NCBI GenBank assembly: GCA_002422545.1 | Contig: DIWF01000026.1 | Span: 1-51,081, forward strand | Source: Firmicutes bacterium UBA6113 | GTDB lineage: Bacteria > Bacillota > Clostridia > Tissierellales > Sedimentibacteraceae | Length of the DNA: 51,081 nucleotides | Direction of reading: 5' to 3' | Made by a program: the position numbers and the translations under genes | Notes under the pieces: generated by a model | The model's input: the letters and a program-made list of their open reading frames with translations, nothing else | Told to the model about the DNA's origin: nothing | Database searches by the model: none | Part shown: in pieces, positions 33,882 to 43,515 of the stretch | How positions within the stretch are numbered: the stretch's first letter is position 1 | Layout of the letters: every line of letters starts with the position of its first letter

Positions 33882-35795
33882 TTACTTCAAGCCCATTTTC
33901 TGTCTTTTGCTGATAATGTGTTTTTCTATATCTGCTGCTGCCTGACGAGGATCATCTCCCAGTGCAACTTTTCCTCCGGTCAGCCCTTCAACGTCTTCTG
34001 TAAGAAGTTTCACAAGATTTGGAGCACCGGTTATGAAAGGTGTAGGAGACAAATGTGTGTATGCACCGTAAGCAACTGCAAACAAACCATCTATTGTGGC
34101 TTTTTGCTCCATCCATTCCGGAGCAGTTACTGCTATTGGAAGATCTGGAATGTCAGCGTCAAGAAAATCCGCCAGTGCTGTTACAAGCATTGATATTCTT
34201 CCTGTGTCTGTGCAAGTTCCAAAGCTTAATACCGGAGGAATTCCAAGAGCCTTGCAAACACCCTTCAGACCTTCTCCTGCCATTTCAGCTGCGTCAAGAT
34301 TACACATGCCTGCCACTTCAAGACCATGATTTCCGCAGCCTCCTGCTACAACAAGGATGTCTCTTTTGATTAGTTCTTTTGTGATGTTTACTGTATTCCA
34401 GTCCTGAGGCCCGTTTCTTAAAGTTGAACAGTTTGCCAATGCAACAACACCTTTTATTTGTCCTTTTACAATGACATCTACCAATACGTTCAAATCATTT
34501 CCGATTGCCTTTAAAACTGCTTCCGTTGAGAAACCTGCTATGGCCTTCATCTTGTGCTGAGGAACCATTGGTTTAATTTTTCCGTGTCTTTTTTTGAAGT
34601 TGTCAATTGCAATGTTGATGCAGTTTTCTGCCATTTCTTCTACCTTTGCAGGATAGTAAGGCATCTTGTGTTCTGCTCCGGGTACTCCTATTATTGTGCT
34701 AACGCTCACAAGAGCTACCTGGTATTTCTCGGCGTATTGGTCGATTGCAGGAGGAGAGCAGTTTTCTTCCATTACAAGGGCATCAACTGTTCCTGTTGCC
34801 AAGAACGGCTCAATTGCAAGCCAGTTTCCCATGAGTCCCACGAAAACATCATCAATTGGAAATCTTTGAAGCATTTCCTGACCGGTTTCAATTGACCCTA
34901 CAATGTGTATGCCCTTTGCTCCGGCTTTTCTAGCCCTTTCCTGATATTCAGGCATCTTTGCTTTTTGAAGAGCCGCAACTCCAACCCATGGCTGATGTCC
35001 GTTAAATGCAATATTTACATAATCAGGATCCATTATTCCCAAATCCACATCAACTTCGTGAGGCATTGGAGTTCCGAATAAAATATCCTGCGTCATTTCA
35101 AGTCCAATTTGTGCAGTATAAATGGTTGACAGTCCAAGACGAAGAGCCTTTTTGGCCAATGACACATAGTCGCCGTCAACATTTGTCAAACAGCTTGCAA
35201 TGCAGTTTTCCACATCATGCTGTACTCCTGTAGGGTAAATGTTCAAGTCTCTCCACAGCTGCTTTCTTTTTTTAGGTGCAAAAGCCTCAACCATAATGCT
35301 CTCGCAGTCCGGATTGACTTTCATTTCCCTGTCAAGAAGCTCTGCAAGTTCAACAGCCATTTTGTTCATGTCCTGGCTTGTGTTGATTCCTGTTTTTTCG
35401 CACATCCATTTCAACTTATCCACATCGGTAATTTTAAAGGTAGTTTTCCCTTCGCCTGTTGCCTTCAAAGTTCTAAAAGCTTCGTAAGCGTGATGACCGT
35501 ATGTTGCAGCACCCATGATGTTTCTCATGAGAAGATTTCTCATTGCCATTGCATCAGGACCTATGCCGCAAACTCCTTTTATGGCTCCTGCCTTGTCGCT
35601 TATTCTGCATGGACCCTGAGTACAAAGTTGACAACTTAACCCTTGTAGGCAGAAAGTACAGCGAATTTTTTCCTGCTCATCCCACCTGGAAAAAACGCTT
35701 GAAAGACCGTCTTCCTTTATTCTTATGAGCATTTCTTCCACAGAATCGTGGTAGCTCACCCTGTCTTTTGGTTTTTCTAACATTGTTTCAGACAT
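33882..35795 (-). CDS. cooS: CooS-family protein (CO dehydrogenase scaffold) with altered C-cluster site
   Basis: A 637-residue protein with the anaerobic Ni-CODH fold. Cluster-B cysteines C55, C58, C63 and C76 are present (SCQLCTQGPCRI, GVCGIG). For the D-cluster, the usual second Cys is Ser54, while an extra C49 gives Cys-X2-Cys with C46. At the C-cluster, H267, C346 (EENC) and later cysteines in NCSTL, GGCGNHG and FGTCTD are kept, but the usual CCTGNE is IETGQE, so the Fe-binding Cys is Glu303. The Lys in PEWMEQKA is kept. No acs, cooC or cooF is near. As I recall, CODH-V of Carboxydothermus is such a variant with a hybrid Fe-S-O cluster; ordinary CO oxidation should not be assumed. GGAGG sets the start. 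Confidence 0.85.
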   Translation of the reverse strand: MSETMLEKPKDRVSYHDSVEEMLIRIKEDGLSSVFSRWDEQEKIRCTFCLQGLSCQLCTQGPCRISDKAGAIKGVCGIGPDAMAMRNLLMRNIMGAATYGHHAYEAFRTLKATGEGKTTFKITDVDKLKWMCEKTGINTSQDMNKMAVELAELLDREMKVNPDCESIMVEAFAPKKRKQLWRDLNIYPTGVQHDVENCIASCLTNVDGDYVSLAKKALRLGLSTIYTAQIGLEMTQDILFGTPMPHEVDVDLGIMDPDYVNIAFNGHQPWVGVAALQKAKMPEYQERARKAGAKGIHIVGSIETGQEMLQRFPIDDVFVGLMGNWLAIEPFLATGTVDALVMEENCSPPAIDQYAEKYQVALVSVSTIIGVPGAEHKMPYYPAKVEEMAENCINIAIDNFKKRHGKIKPMVPQHKMKAIAGFSTEAVLKAIGNDLNVLVDVIVKGQIKGVVALANCSTLRNGPQDWNTVNITKELIKRDILVVAGGCGNHGLEVAGMCNLDAAEMAGEGLKGVCKALGIPPVLSFGTCTDTGRISMLVTALADFLDADIPDLPIAVTAPEWMEQKATIDGLFAVAYGAYTHLSPTPFITGAPNLVKLLTEDVEGLTGGKVALGDDPRQAAADIEKHIISKRQKMGLK

Positions 35796-35924
35796 ATTTT
35801 CCTCCAATAATTGTGTTTATTGTTTAGGATGACCACATGCAAAAATAAAATACTTCTAAAGTTGAGTTTTGAATTTAATTTTTTATTATAATACAAACAA
35901 AAACGTCATTTCAGACAAAAAAAT

Positions 35925-35946
35925 ACCCGTCAATAATTTGACCGGT
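35925..35946 (-). terminator. Terminator after the histidine kinase
   Basis: A 9-bp stem with one mismatch (ACCGGTCAA/TTGACGGGT on minus) and the tail TATTTTTTTG, about 38 nt after the kinase stop. Confidence 0.75.
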
Positions 35947-35983
35947 AGCATTGATGTTTTGAATTTGCGCAGAATAATATTTA

Positions 35984-38290
35984 TTAATTATTTAAATCAT
36001 AAATGTCAGAAAATTCAATTTCAATCATGTCAATTTTATTCACTGTTGAAGAATAAACAGAATCAATTTCATTTTCTGCAATTTTCACAGGAAATTCCAC
36101 AGTAAATGTGCTTCCTTTTCCTAATTCGCTTTCAACAAATATGTGTCCGCTGTGAAGTTCCACAAATTCCTTTACAAGAGGCAGACCAATGCCGCTTCCT
36201 TCAACCTTCCTGGAAATGGATTTGTCAGCCTGGTAGTATCTTTCAAATATGCAGTCAATATGCTTGCTGCCAATCCCTATTCCATTGTCGCTTACCTTTA
36301 TTTCAACAGCATCTCCCTTGTCATGAAGACTAACAACAATAGTGCTTTTATTTTCCGAAAATTTAATTGAGTTTGAAATCAAATTCAACATTATTCTCTC
36401 AATTTTATCAGCATCACATGCAAATGTCTTTTCTTTCACGTCTGTGTTAAACTCAACTTTTATACCTTTTGATTTAAAGTGTTCAGAAACAGTCAAGGTT
36501 ATGTTTTTTACTATTTCAACTATATTTTCATTGCTTATGATAAAATCCAGATAACCGGACCTGCATTTTGTCAAATCCGTTATGTTGTTTATTAGCCTTG
36601 TAAGCCTAAAGCAATTTTGTTTTATGATTTTGTTGTAATTAGAAAACTTGTCCATATCCTGAGTAAACGCACCGCCATTCAAATACATGTCCATCATCTG
36701 GTTAGCAGAATAAATCACACTCAGCGGAGTCTTTAATTCATGAGATGCATTGGCGAATATCTCATCCTGAACCTTCAGAGATGTTTTCATTTCTTCTTTT
36801 GATCTAACATAATCAGTAATGTCAATAGATATGAAAATAATTTCTTTTATTTCATTGTTTATACCGTACAAAGGCTGTACAAGTATCCTGTATATTCTAT
36901 CTGTTCCCTCAACAACTGTTTGAACAGATCCCATGTTTTCTGAATTTTTAATGTTCAACAACATTTTTTCAAGGTTACTTCCGGCTTCTGACAGAATATC
37001 CAACAATATCACCCCTTTCATGTTTGAGCAGGGTGTTACATTATGCACAATTTTTTTCAAATCATGCAATGCTTTGAAATTAAAGTCTATAATTCTAAAA
37101 TTTGAATAAGAGCACCTAAGCACTCCAAAATCAAGATTCTTAAAAAATCTATTCAAAATACTATACTGGGCCTTGATAAACAGGTGTTCTTCCTTCTGAT
37201 GCCTAAGTAGAGCTTCTTTTTTTGCCTGCTGCGTAATGTCACGTATGCATATCAAAGCCTTTATTATGCTTCCATCTTCATGATACACAGGGCTTCCGCT
37301 GAGGCTTAAATAATATATACCCTGGGGTTTTTGCACAGAATATCTAAAGCAGTTTAATTTCTCTCCCTTTAGAATCCTGAGAGCAGGATGATTATCAAAA
37401 GTAAGCTTATTTCCTTCGAAATCAAAATAATCGTATTTTACCAAGCTATCAATAAATTTCAAAGATTCATGCTCGAAGGGTAAACATCTTGCAACACTGT
37501 TCAGTGCTTCCATGTTGTAATCTAAATCCAGCATAAACAAACCGTCAGACATGTTTTCAATTATTGCTTCAAGATTTTGTTTTTGTTCTTCGACAATCCT
37601 TCTTCTTACAACATCTTCCGTCACATCTGAAACAGTATAAACCACATACTTCACTTCTCCCGATACGACAATAGGAACCAAAGAAACATTCCAGTATACT
37701 TCCGACTGGTCAAAAGCCTGAAATTCCTTTGAATAAAAGGGCTTGCCTGTTTTAACAGCATTAAAAAAGATTTCCTGATAATGACTTTCATCAAACATTT
37801 CGGATATTTCCCTCAAACCTTTTCCAATGTATTCTCCAATAGTGCTGGAGGGAATTTTTAAAATGTTCAAAAATCTTTCATTAGCCTGAAGTACAATGCC
37901 GTCGCATGCGCTGTAAACTACAACACCTAACTGATTATTTTTAATGGCTGTAATCACATATGGCAGGAGTTCAAAAATACGTGAATTTTTCTTTTCATCG
38001 AAATAATAAATTCTTTCATTGTCAAGCCCTCGAACTTTACCGCTTATTACTACCTCAACAGGTTCTAATTCCTTTGTAAAAATGAAAAGACCTTTCAGTG
38101 ATGAAGAATATCCGTAATCAACCTGTGATTCTATCTTCAGCATTCTATTTATTTCATGGGCCGTCTTTCCAAGCAGTTCATCTCTTGAATAATCTGTTAG
38201 TTTTTCAAATTCACGGTTTACTTCTGATACAATATTACCATTAAAACACAAAGATGGTTTTTGAATTCTTTTTTTAACTGCATAATTCAT
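35984..38290 (-). CDS. Multi-PAS soluble sensor histidine kinase
   Basis: A 768-residue sensor kinase without membrane segments, so a cytoplasmic signal is likely. Residues 1-500 hold about four PAS-like units (FEKLTDYSRDELLGKTAHEI; VLQANERFLNIL; a third near DGLFMLDLDYNMEALN; a fourth near 380-500). The phospho-His lies in FANASHELKTPLSVIYS, and the ATPase domain has IERIMLNLISNSIKFSE, VSDNGIGIGSKHI and GSGIGLPLVKEF. No receiver domain is fused and no response regulator is in the window, so it is an orphan. It follows the CooS-family gene on the same strand but a terminator separates them. Confidence 0.92.
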   Translation of the reverse strand: MNYAVKKRIQKPSLCFNGNIVSEVNREFEKLTDYSRDELLGKTAHEINRMLKIESQVDYGYSSSLKGLFIFTKELEPVEVVISGKVRGLDNERIYYFDEKKNSRIFELLPYVITAIKNNQLGVVVYSACDGIVLQANERFLNILKIPSSTIGEYIGKGLREISEMFDESHYQEIFFNAVKTGKPFYSKEFQAFDQSEVYWNVSLVPIVVSGEVKYVVYTVSDVTEDVVRRRIVEEQKQNLEAIIENMSDGLFMLDLDYNMEALNSVARCLPFEHESLKFIDSLVKYDYFDFEGNKLTFDNHPALRILKGEKLNCFRYSVQKPQGIYYLSLSGSPVYHEDGSIIKALICIRDITQQAKKEALLRHQKEEHLFIKAQYSILNRFFKNLDFGVLRCSYSNFRIIDFNFKALHDLKKIVHNVTPCSNMKGVILLDILSEAGSNLEKMLLNIKNSENMGSVQTVVEGTDRIYRILVQPLYGINNEIKEIIFISIDITDYVRSKEEMKTSLKVQDEIFANASHELKTPLSVIYSANQMMDMYLNGGAFTQDMDKFSNYNKIIKQNCFRLTRLINNITDLTKCRSGYLDFIISNENIVEIVKNITLTVSEHFKSKGIKVEFNTDVKEKTFACDADKIERIMLNLISNSIKFSENKSTIVVSLHDKGDAVEIKVSDNGIGIGSKHIDCIFERYYQADKSISRKVEGSGIGLPLVKEFVELHSGHIFVESELGKGSTFTVEFPVKIAENEIDSVYSSTVNKIDMIEIEFSDIYDLNN

Positions 38291-38314
38291 ATAGCATCTC
38301 TCCTTGCCAAATAG

Positions 38315-38329
38315 GGTCGTTTTACGACC
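38315..38329 (-). promoter_or_regulatory. Palindrome in the kinase leader
   Basis: GGTCGT-TTT-ACGACC lies between an AT-rich promoter-like region (TTTACA with TATAAT-like hexamers, about 38340-38375) and the kinase ribosome site AAGGAG. It could be an operator or a small mRNA hairpin. Nothing else is seen in 38291-38469. Confidence 0.35.
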
Positions 38330-38469
38330 AACTATTATATTATATATTATAATTCGACTATGTAAAGTAGAAATTTATTATCAAATTTCGACAAATAAAG
38401 ACAGTAAATAACTGTCTCCATTTAATATATGCTATTTCTAAACCGTAGCTAATTATTTTATAACTGCAG

Positions 38470-38985
38470 CTAATTTTTTCCCTTGCTTTTAGCATAAGCC
38501 GAATCAGGCTGAACAATATCCTTTTTAAGTCGTACCAATGTTTTTATATATTCTTGATCCTTTAATCTTTCTAAAGATGCATCAACTTCACTTCTTAAAT
38601 TCATAGGTTTTATAACCTTGAATGCTGCTGCAGTAATTACTATGGCCAATGGAGCAATAAATTTGATGGCAGCAGCATCATCAATTTCCATGTTCATGTT
38701 CCCTGACATTATTCTAGCTGCATAGCTGCCCAGAAGGATTGAGAGCAATACTGAAGATGCTATAGTTGAAAATGCAGAAGATAACCCCTTGAACACAAGA
38801 TTGGATGGTGACAAAAGTGCAGGCTCCTGGACACTGTCATCCAAGTAACTTTTTTTGCAATATGGACATTCCCTTAGGGGATTCCCAAAATTTTTATTAA
38901 TGTTGCTCTTAATAGTGTTTTTCTTGAATTTTGTTTCAATCATTTCATTGCAATGCGGACAATAGTTTGATTTATAAACGGACAT
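38470..38985 (-). CDS. Zinc-ribbon membrane protein, function unknown
   Basis: A 171-residue protein I do not recognise. The N-terminus holds two cysteine pairs, YCPHCNEM (about 8-15) and ECPYCKKS (about 39-46), fitting a zinc ribbon. Two hydrophobic segments follow at about 67-90 and 108-126. The C-terminus is charged and coiled-coil-like (LRSEVDASLERLKDQEYIKTL). GAGGTG precedes the ATG. A membrane-anchored protein with a cytoplasmic zinc ribbon is likely. It stands alone beside the island boundary. Confidence 0.75.
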   Translation of the reverse strand: MSVYKSNYCPHCNEMIETKFKKNTIKSNINKNFGNPLRECPYCKKSYLDDSVQEPALLSPSNLVFKGLSSAFSTIASSVLLSILLGSYAARIMSGNMNMEIDDAAAIKFIAPLAIVITAAAFKVIKPMNLRSEVDASLERLKDQEYIKTLVRLKKDIVQPDSAYAKSKGKN

Positions 38986-39019
38986 TTAGCACCTCAGTCA
39001 TAATTGATTTATAAAAATA

Positions 39020-39054
39020 AACACACCTTATTAATTTCAAGTTCAGGCGTGTAC
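39020..39054 (-). terminator. Terminator beyond the displaced tRNA-Ser 3' fragment
   Basis: Minus strand: ACACGCCT and AAGGTGTGT form an imperfect stem followed by TTATTTTTAT. It resembles the terminator at 44091-44130 in position and sequence, and is probably the original tRNA-Ser terminator before island insertion. Confidence 0.55.
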
Positions 39055-39102
39055 AAATCTTCAGTTTTATGATTACATTATGTAAGCTGAAAACAAAAAG
39101 TA

Positions 39103-39173
39103 TATGGCGGAGAAAGGTGGATTCGAACCCCAGATACAGTTTCCCGTATACACGCTTTCCAGGCGTGCTCCTT
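39103..39173 (-). other. Attachment-site repeat: truncated tRNA-Ser 3' fragment
   Basis: This 71-bp segment matches 44194-44264 at all but two positions. It contains the anticodon arm, variable arm, T arm and CCA end of tRNA-Ser(GGA) but not the acceptor 5' strand or D arm. The two differences break T-stem pairs, so it is not a working tRNA. It marks the far end of the genomic island. Confidence 0.9.
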
Positions 39174-39360
39174 GGTCACATACGTATCGCAGATTGAAAT
39201 TTAAACATTTATACCTTATATGATGGTATTTCATATATACGCCTATATTATATATCATTATAGTAAAAAAATTTTTCATTGTAAAGAGTTCATTAAAATT
39301 TTATCACTACTAAAATATAAGAGAAATAAATAAAGTTCAGAATGTCTAAAAATATTATGA

Positions 39361-39366
39361 TATAAT
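39361..39366 (+). promoter_or_regulatory. Candidate LysR promoter (-10)
   Basis: TATAAT preceded by TATGA. The -35 is unclear. The leader to the LysR start is about 160 nt; the rest of 39174-39530 shows no convincing gene. Confidence 0.35.
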
Positions 39367-39530
39367 GCATATAACAAAGAGTTTTCTAGTCAAAATATTA
39401 ATAGTATGGATTGATCTTCTATGTCTACAAATATAAATATTTCAGATTCTATATACGGTGGAGCAATTTGGTTAAATCAATATATGATTGATACTGAAAA
39501 CTCAATTTATTGTTATTAGGGAGCTTAGAA

Positions 39531-40403
39531 ATGTACTTAATTCAATTAAAATATTTTCATACAGTTGCAAGATATGAACATATGACACGTGCAGCTGAGG
39601 AACTTCATATTGCTCAACCATCTTTAAGTAAAGTTATTTCAAAGTTAGAAGAAGAATTAGGTGTACCATTATTTGACCGTGTTGGAAGACAAATTAAGCT
39701 TAATTATTTCGGAAAAGCTTTCTATATAAGAGTAGAGAGAATATTCCGTGAACTTGAGGATGGAAAACGAGAGTTGTCAGATATGTTAAAAAATGAAAGT
39801 TCAAAAATATCAATTGCTGCAAATAATATCGGACCTTTTTCTAATCTCCTTGAAGGATATTTAAAACTTTATCCAAATACTATTTTTCAGCAAACCATAG
39901 GTTCAATTACAAAAATGCAACACCAACTTCAAAATGGTGAAGTTGATTTTTGTATATCTTCACCTCCTATTGAGGGAGATTTCATAGATTGTATACCACT
40001 GATTTCAGAAGAAATATTTTTGTTTGTTCCAAGTAATCATAAATTTGCAAAATATAAAGAAATAAACTTAATTGAGGCTGCTAATGAGCCATTTATCAGT
40101 TTGAAGGAGGGATTTGGTATTCGAGATTTAACAGAAAAACTCTGCCTGAAAGCTGGATTTAAGCCAAACATAATTTATGAGACCGATGTTTCAGCAAATT
40201 TGATGGAGTTTGTGAATTCTAATATGGGAATTGCACTACTCCCTATACTTCCATGGAATTATACTCAGCAAAATATGTCGGTCCCGATACATATAAAAGA
40301 ACCTATTTGTAATCGAAAAATTGCTTTGTCATATATTAAGGGACATTATCTTAATGCTGCTTCAATACAATTCAAGGATTACCTAATTGACTATTTTAAG
40401 TAG
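39531..40403 (+). CDS. LysR-family transcription regulator
   Basis: A 290-residue LysR regulator. The helix-turn-helix is HMTRAAEELHIAQPSLSKVISKLEEELG, followed by VPLFDRVGRQIKL. The rest is the periplasmic-binding-like effector domain (ISIAANNIGPFSNLLEGYLK; FISLKEGFGIRDLTEKLC; NSNMGIALLPILPWNY). GGGAGC fits ATG at 39531. It is the first island gene and lies next to the M20 and MFS genes, which it probably controls. Unlike the usual divergent layout, it points the same way as its likely targets. AT content is somewhat higher than in the surrounding genes. Confidence 0.92.
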   Translation: MYLIQLKYFHTVARYEHMTRAAEELHIAQPSLSKVISKLEEELGVPLFDRVGRQIKLNYFGKAFYIRVERIFRELEDGKRELSDMLKNESSKISIAANNIGPFSNLLEGYLKLYPNTIFQQTIGSITKMQHQLQNGEVDFCISSPPIEGDFIDCIPLISEEIFLFVPSNHKFAKYKEINLIEAANEPFISLKEGFGIRDLTEKLCLKAGFKPNIIYETDVSANLMEFVNSNMGIALLPILPWNYTQQNMSVPIHIKEPICNRKIALSYIKGHYLNAASIQFKDYLIDYFK

Positions 40404-40433
40404 GATAGCTAACAAGCTTCTTAAATTAATTCA

Positions 40434-40469
40434 AATCAAGCTCTCGATCAAAATGCGAGGGCTTGATTT
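40434..40469 (+). terminator. Terminator after the island LysR gene
   Basis: A stem of AATCAAGCTCTCG with CGAGGGCTTGATT (one mismatch, 9-nt loop) followed by TTTTTTT. It separates LysR from the amidohydrolase. Confidence 0.85.
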
Positions 40470-40700
40470 TTTTAACTTTATCAGAAACTTCTATATATTG
40501 ATAATCTCTAGGCTATTGATATATGTTAAATCATATATTAGTCATAATAAATGAATAACAATATAATTAAAATAATTAGAAGAGTGAATAATACAGCAAA
40601 ATAACGTCTGAAAATTATAGATTAGGAAATGAAGAAATTTGCTGAGGTTATAGGTTTACCTAAATAAACCTAAATTATAATATGAACAAGGAGAGTCGCT

Positions 40701-42107
40701 ATGACAAAGAAAAAAATTTGGGACAGCATTGATGAAAACAGCCAGATGCTTAAAAAAATGGCACGGGATATTTGGGAAAATCCTGAGGTTTCATTAGAAG
40801 AAGAATTTGCTTCTAAGCTACAAGCCAAGGTTCTGGAAGAGGCTGGGTTAAGGGTAACTCTCGGCTTAAAAGGCTTACCAACAGCTCTTATCGCCGAATA
40901 TGGTGAGGGAAAACCCATTATTGGTATTTTGGGAGAATATGATGCTCTTGAAAGTCTTTCTCAGGAATCTGTTCCCGAGAGGAAGGTACGTGTACAAGGC
41001 GGCCATGGACATGGTTGCGGTCATAACCTACTTGGAACTGGCGGTGTTGGTGCCGCTATAGCCATCAAGGAGGCAATTGAAAGAGGAGAACTAAATGGCA
41101 CCATTCGCTATTATGGATGCCCAGCTGAGGAGGAGCTTATAGGAAAGTTGTTTATGTTACGAGATGGGTATTTCGACAATTGCGACGCACTGCTTTACTG
41201 GCATCCATCTTCAAACAATACCCCTTGGAGAGTACCTTGTTTGGCTGCAACCTCTGTAGTGTTCAGCTTTAAAGGACTTACCGCACATGCACCGCAGGCG
41301 CATATAGGACGTAGTGCATTGGATGCTGTTGAGCTAATGAACGTAGGCGCAAATTATTTGCGTGAGCATCTTCCGCGCGAAGTAATGTTCCATTATTCAA
41401 TCTTAGGCAATGGAATTGCTCCAAATACCGTACCTGACAGATGTCAGTCTTGGTATATGATGCGAGCTCCTAAACGGATACAGTTAGATGAGGCTTTTCC
41501 TCGTCTTGTAGATGTTGCAAAGGGTGCTGCAATAATGACGGGGACTACGTTAGAAAATGTTGAAGTCCTTGGAGGGGGAAATGAAGTAATAGTTAATCAG
41601 ACTCTTGCTGATTTATTTGTAAAAAATATGAATGAACTGGGAGGGCCAGCTTTTACAAAAGAAGATTATGCCTTTGCTAAAAAAATTACCGACCAATTAA
41701 CACCCGAGCAGAAACTTAGAGGAGCTCAGGCTTTCCAGATCCCACCTGAGTATTATGACAAGGACTTATTGGATAAGGTTGTGGCAAAAACAAGTAATGA
41801 TGTATTTCCTATCTCGGGAGATGCTGATCCGAGCTGGTTATTCCCATTTGGAGCAGTCTATTGTGCCACATGGCCTATTGGCATATTTACGCATACATGG
41901 CAGGCTACTGCATGTACAGGTTCAGATATTGGTTTTCATGGAATGCTGTTTGCTTCGAAAACACTGGCAGGAGCATGTTATGAGTTGATGACTGACAGTT
42001 CCTTAATGGAAAAGGTCAAAGATGAATTCAGAGAAACATCAAAAACCCTGGATTATAAAGTAAACATTGGGGCAAATGCTGTTCCAAAGAAAGTGAAACT
42101 TACGTAA
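40701..42107 (+). CDS. M20-family amidohydrolase, AbgB-like
   Basis: A 468-residue metal-dependent amidohydrolase resembling aminobenzoyl-glutamate hydrolase subunit B. Metal-site motifs are GHGHGCGHNLLG (about 97-108) and YGCPAEEELIGK; the dimerisation lid has GLTAHAPQAHIGRSALDAV, and the C-terminus keeps THTWQATACTGSDIGFHG. It probably hydrolyses an N-acyl amino acid or aryl-glutamate brought in by the MFS transporter. GGAGAG precedes the ATG. There is no signal peptide. AbgB normally pairs with AbgA, which is missing here, so it may act alone on another amide. Confidence 0.88.
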   Translation: MTKKKIWDSIDENSQMLKKMARDIWENPEVSLEEEFASKLQAKVLEEAGLRVTLGLKGLPTALIAEYGEGKPIIGILGEYDALESLSQESVPERKVRVQGGHGHGCGHNLLGTGGVGAAIAIKEAIERGELNGTIRYYGCPAEEELIGKLFMLRDGYFDNCDALLYWHPSSNNTPWRVPCLAATSVVFSFKGLTAHAPQAHIGRSALDAVELMNVGANYLREHLPREVMFHYSILGNGIAPNTVPDRCQSWYMMRAPKRIQLDEAFPRLVDVAKGAAIMTGTTLENVEVLGGGNEVIVNQTLADLFVKNMNELGGPAFTKEDYAFAKKITDQLTPEQKLRGAQAFQIPPEYYDKDLLDKVVAKTSNDVFPISGDADPSWLFPFGAVYCATWPIGIFTHTWQATACTGSDIGFHGMLFASKTLAGACYELMTDSSLMEKVKDEFRETSKTLDYKVNIGANAVPKKVKLT

Positions 42108-42267
42108 ATTAAAACTTTACAATATAACTTGGAATAAATGACAGATGACTTTGAATATCTATTTCATCTATAATTTTATATCTTGACCAACTTTATTATA
42201 TGCCAAGACACAGAAAATTAGAGAGATGATGCTTAAGAAAATTTAAATTGAAAGGTTGCTGAAAAAA

Positions 42268-43515
42268 ATGGAATCAAATAATATTAAAGAAAGTGTAAAT
42301 AAGAATCTAATTTTGATTTTACTATTTTTTGGATGGTGTGTTGGAAATTTAAATAGATTTTCAATAAACTATGCTATTTTAGGAATTAGTAAAGACTTTG
42401 TTTTAAGTGCTTCAACACAAGGATTTATTATGAGTAGCTTCTTCCTTGGATACGCACTCATGCAAGTGCCAGGGGGATGGCTTGCAGACAAGTTTGGGCC
42501 CAAAAAAGTTTTGGTTAGCAGTATATTGATTTGGTCTTTGTTTGCAGCTTTTTCAGGAATGGCTTGGTCTTCTTCATCATTAATAGCATTTCGTTTTTTA
42601 CTAGGACTTAGTTTAGGGGCATTTTATCCCACTGCTGTAAAAACGATATCACAAGTTTTTCCACGAAATGAACAAGGCAAGGCCATTTCTATATTTCTTG
42701 TTTCAGGAGTGATAATTTCTGTCATCAGTTCCATACTTTTTGCTTGGATTATAGGTAAAATGGGGTGGCATGCATTATTTTATATAATCGCAATAACTGG
42801 AGTTATTATGGCAGCATTTTATTTGCCATTATTAAAATTACCAGTAATCACTCAAAATGGAGTTGAGACACAAAATAATACTAAGCCAAAAAATTCAGCA
42901 CTTAATCAAATCATTAAAGATCCATTTATATGGAGCATGTTTCTAGCAGGTTTTTGTGTAAGTTTAATTACATGGGGAATAAACTCATGGATACCTACTT
43001 ACCTCGTTCAAGCACGTCACCTTAGCCTAATGGCAGCTGGAAAGTGGCAGATGATGCCGGCAATTCTTGGATTATTTGCGATGCTGGCAAGTGGATTTAT
43101 ATCAGATAAATTAAAGACAAAGACTGTAAGAATTTTAACGATGGTTTTGTCTATTTTAGTTGCTTTTTCTATCTTTATAATGTATCGGACATCGTCATTA
43201 ACCTTATTCTTTGTTTTAGAGGGAATAACTATTGCTTGCGTAACGGCTTTATTTGTAATAATTAATAGTATGATAATGAAGCAGTTTTCTTCTAAGGTAA
43301 CCGGATCTGCTATTGGTCTAGTTAATTTTGGATCTCAAGCTGGTAGTTTCACAGCACCATTTGTCATAGGGATAATAGTTGATGCAAATAAAGGGTCTTT
43401 TGATATGACATTTCTCTTCCTTACTGTGATAGGAATTCTATGTATTGCCGCATTTGGAACAGCATATTTAAAGAAAGGTTATTCTTCATCTGTAATCAAG
43501 GAGAATATTACTTAA
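42268..43515 (+). CDS. MFS transporter, anion:cation symporter type
   Basis: A 415-residue transporter with twelve hydrophobic segments. The ACS-type start is NRFSINYAILGI, and the loop 2-3 signature is GGWLADKFGPKKVLV. A central loop (about 205-225) and LISWGINSWIPTYL-like features fit organic-anion carriers. ATG at 42268 is used; the in-frame TTG at 42256 abuts AAAGG too closely. It follows the amidohydrolase by 160 nt without a clear terminator, so the two are probably co-expressed. A small organic acid or N-acyl amino acid is the likely substrate; the sequence does not fix it. Confidence 0.9.
   Translation: MESNNIKESVNKNLILILLFFGWCVGNLNRFSINYAILGISKDFVLSASTQGFIMSSFFLGYALMQVPGGWLADKFGPKKVLVSSILIWSLFAAFSGMAWSSSSLIAFRFLLGLSLGAFYPTAVKTISQVFPRNEQGKAISIFLVSGVIISVISSILFAWIIGKMGWHALFYIIAITGVIMAAFYLPLLKLPVITQNGVETQNNTKPKNSALNQIIKDPFIWSMFLAGFCVSLITWGINSWIPTYLVQARHLSLMAAGKWQMMPAILGLFAMLASGFISDKLKTKTVRILTMVLSILVAFSIFIMYRTSSLTLFFVLEGITIACVTALFVIINSMIMKQFSSKVTGSAIGLVNFGSQAGSFTAPFVIGIIVDANKGSFDMTFLFLTVIGILCIAAFGTAYLKKGYSSSVIKENIT

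Noticed and set aside
33882..35795. The CooS-family gene as evidence for a Wood-Ljungdahl pathway
   Set aside because: No acetyl-CoA synthase, corrinoid protein or methyltransferase gene is in the window, and the C-cluster site is altered.
39421..39519. A 32-codon ORF just upstream of the island LysR gene
   Set aside because: It has a fair reading frame but no ribosome site and no recognisable similarity; at this AT content such ORFs are expected by chance.
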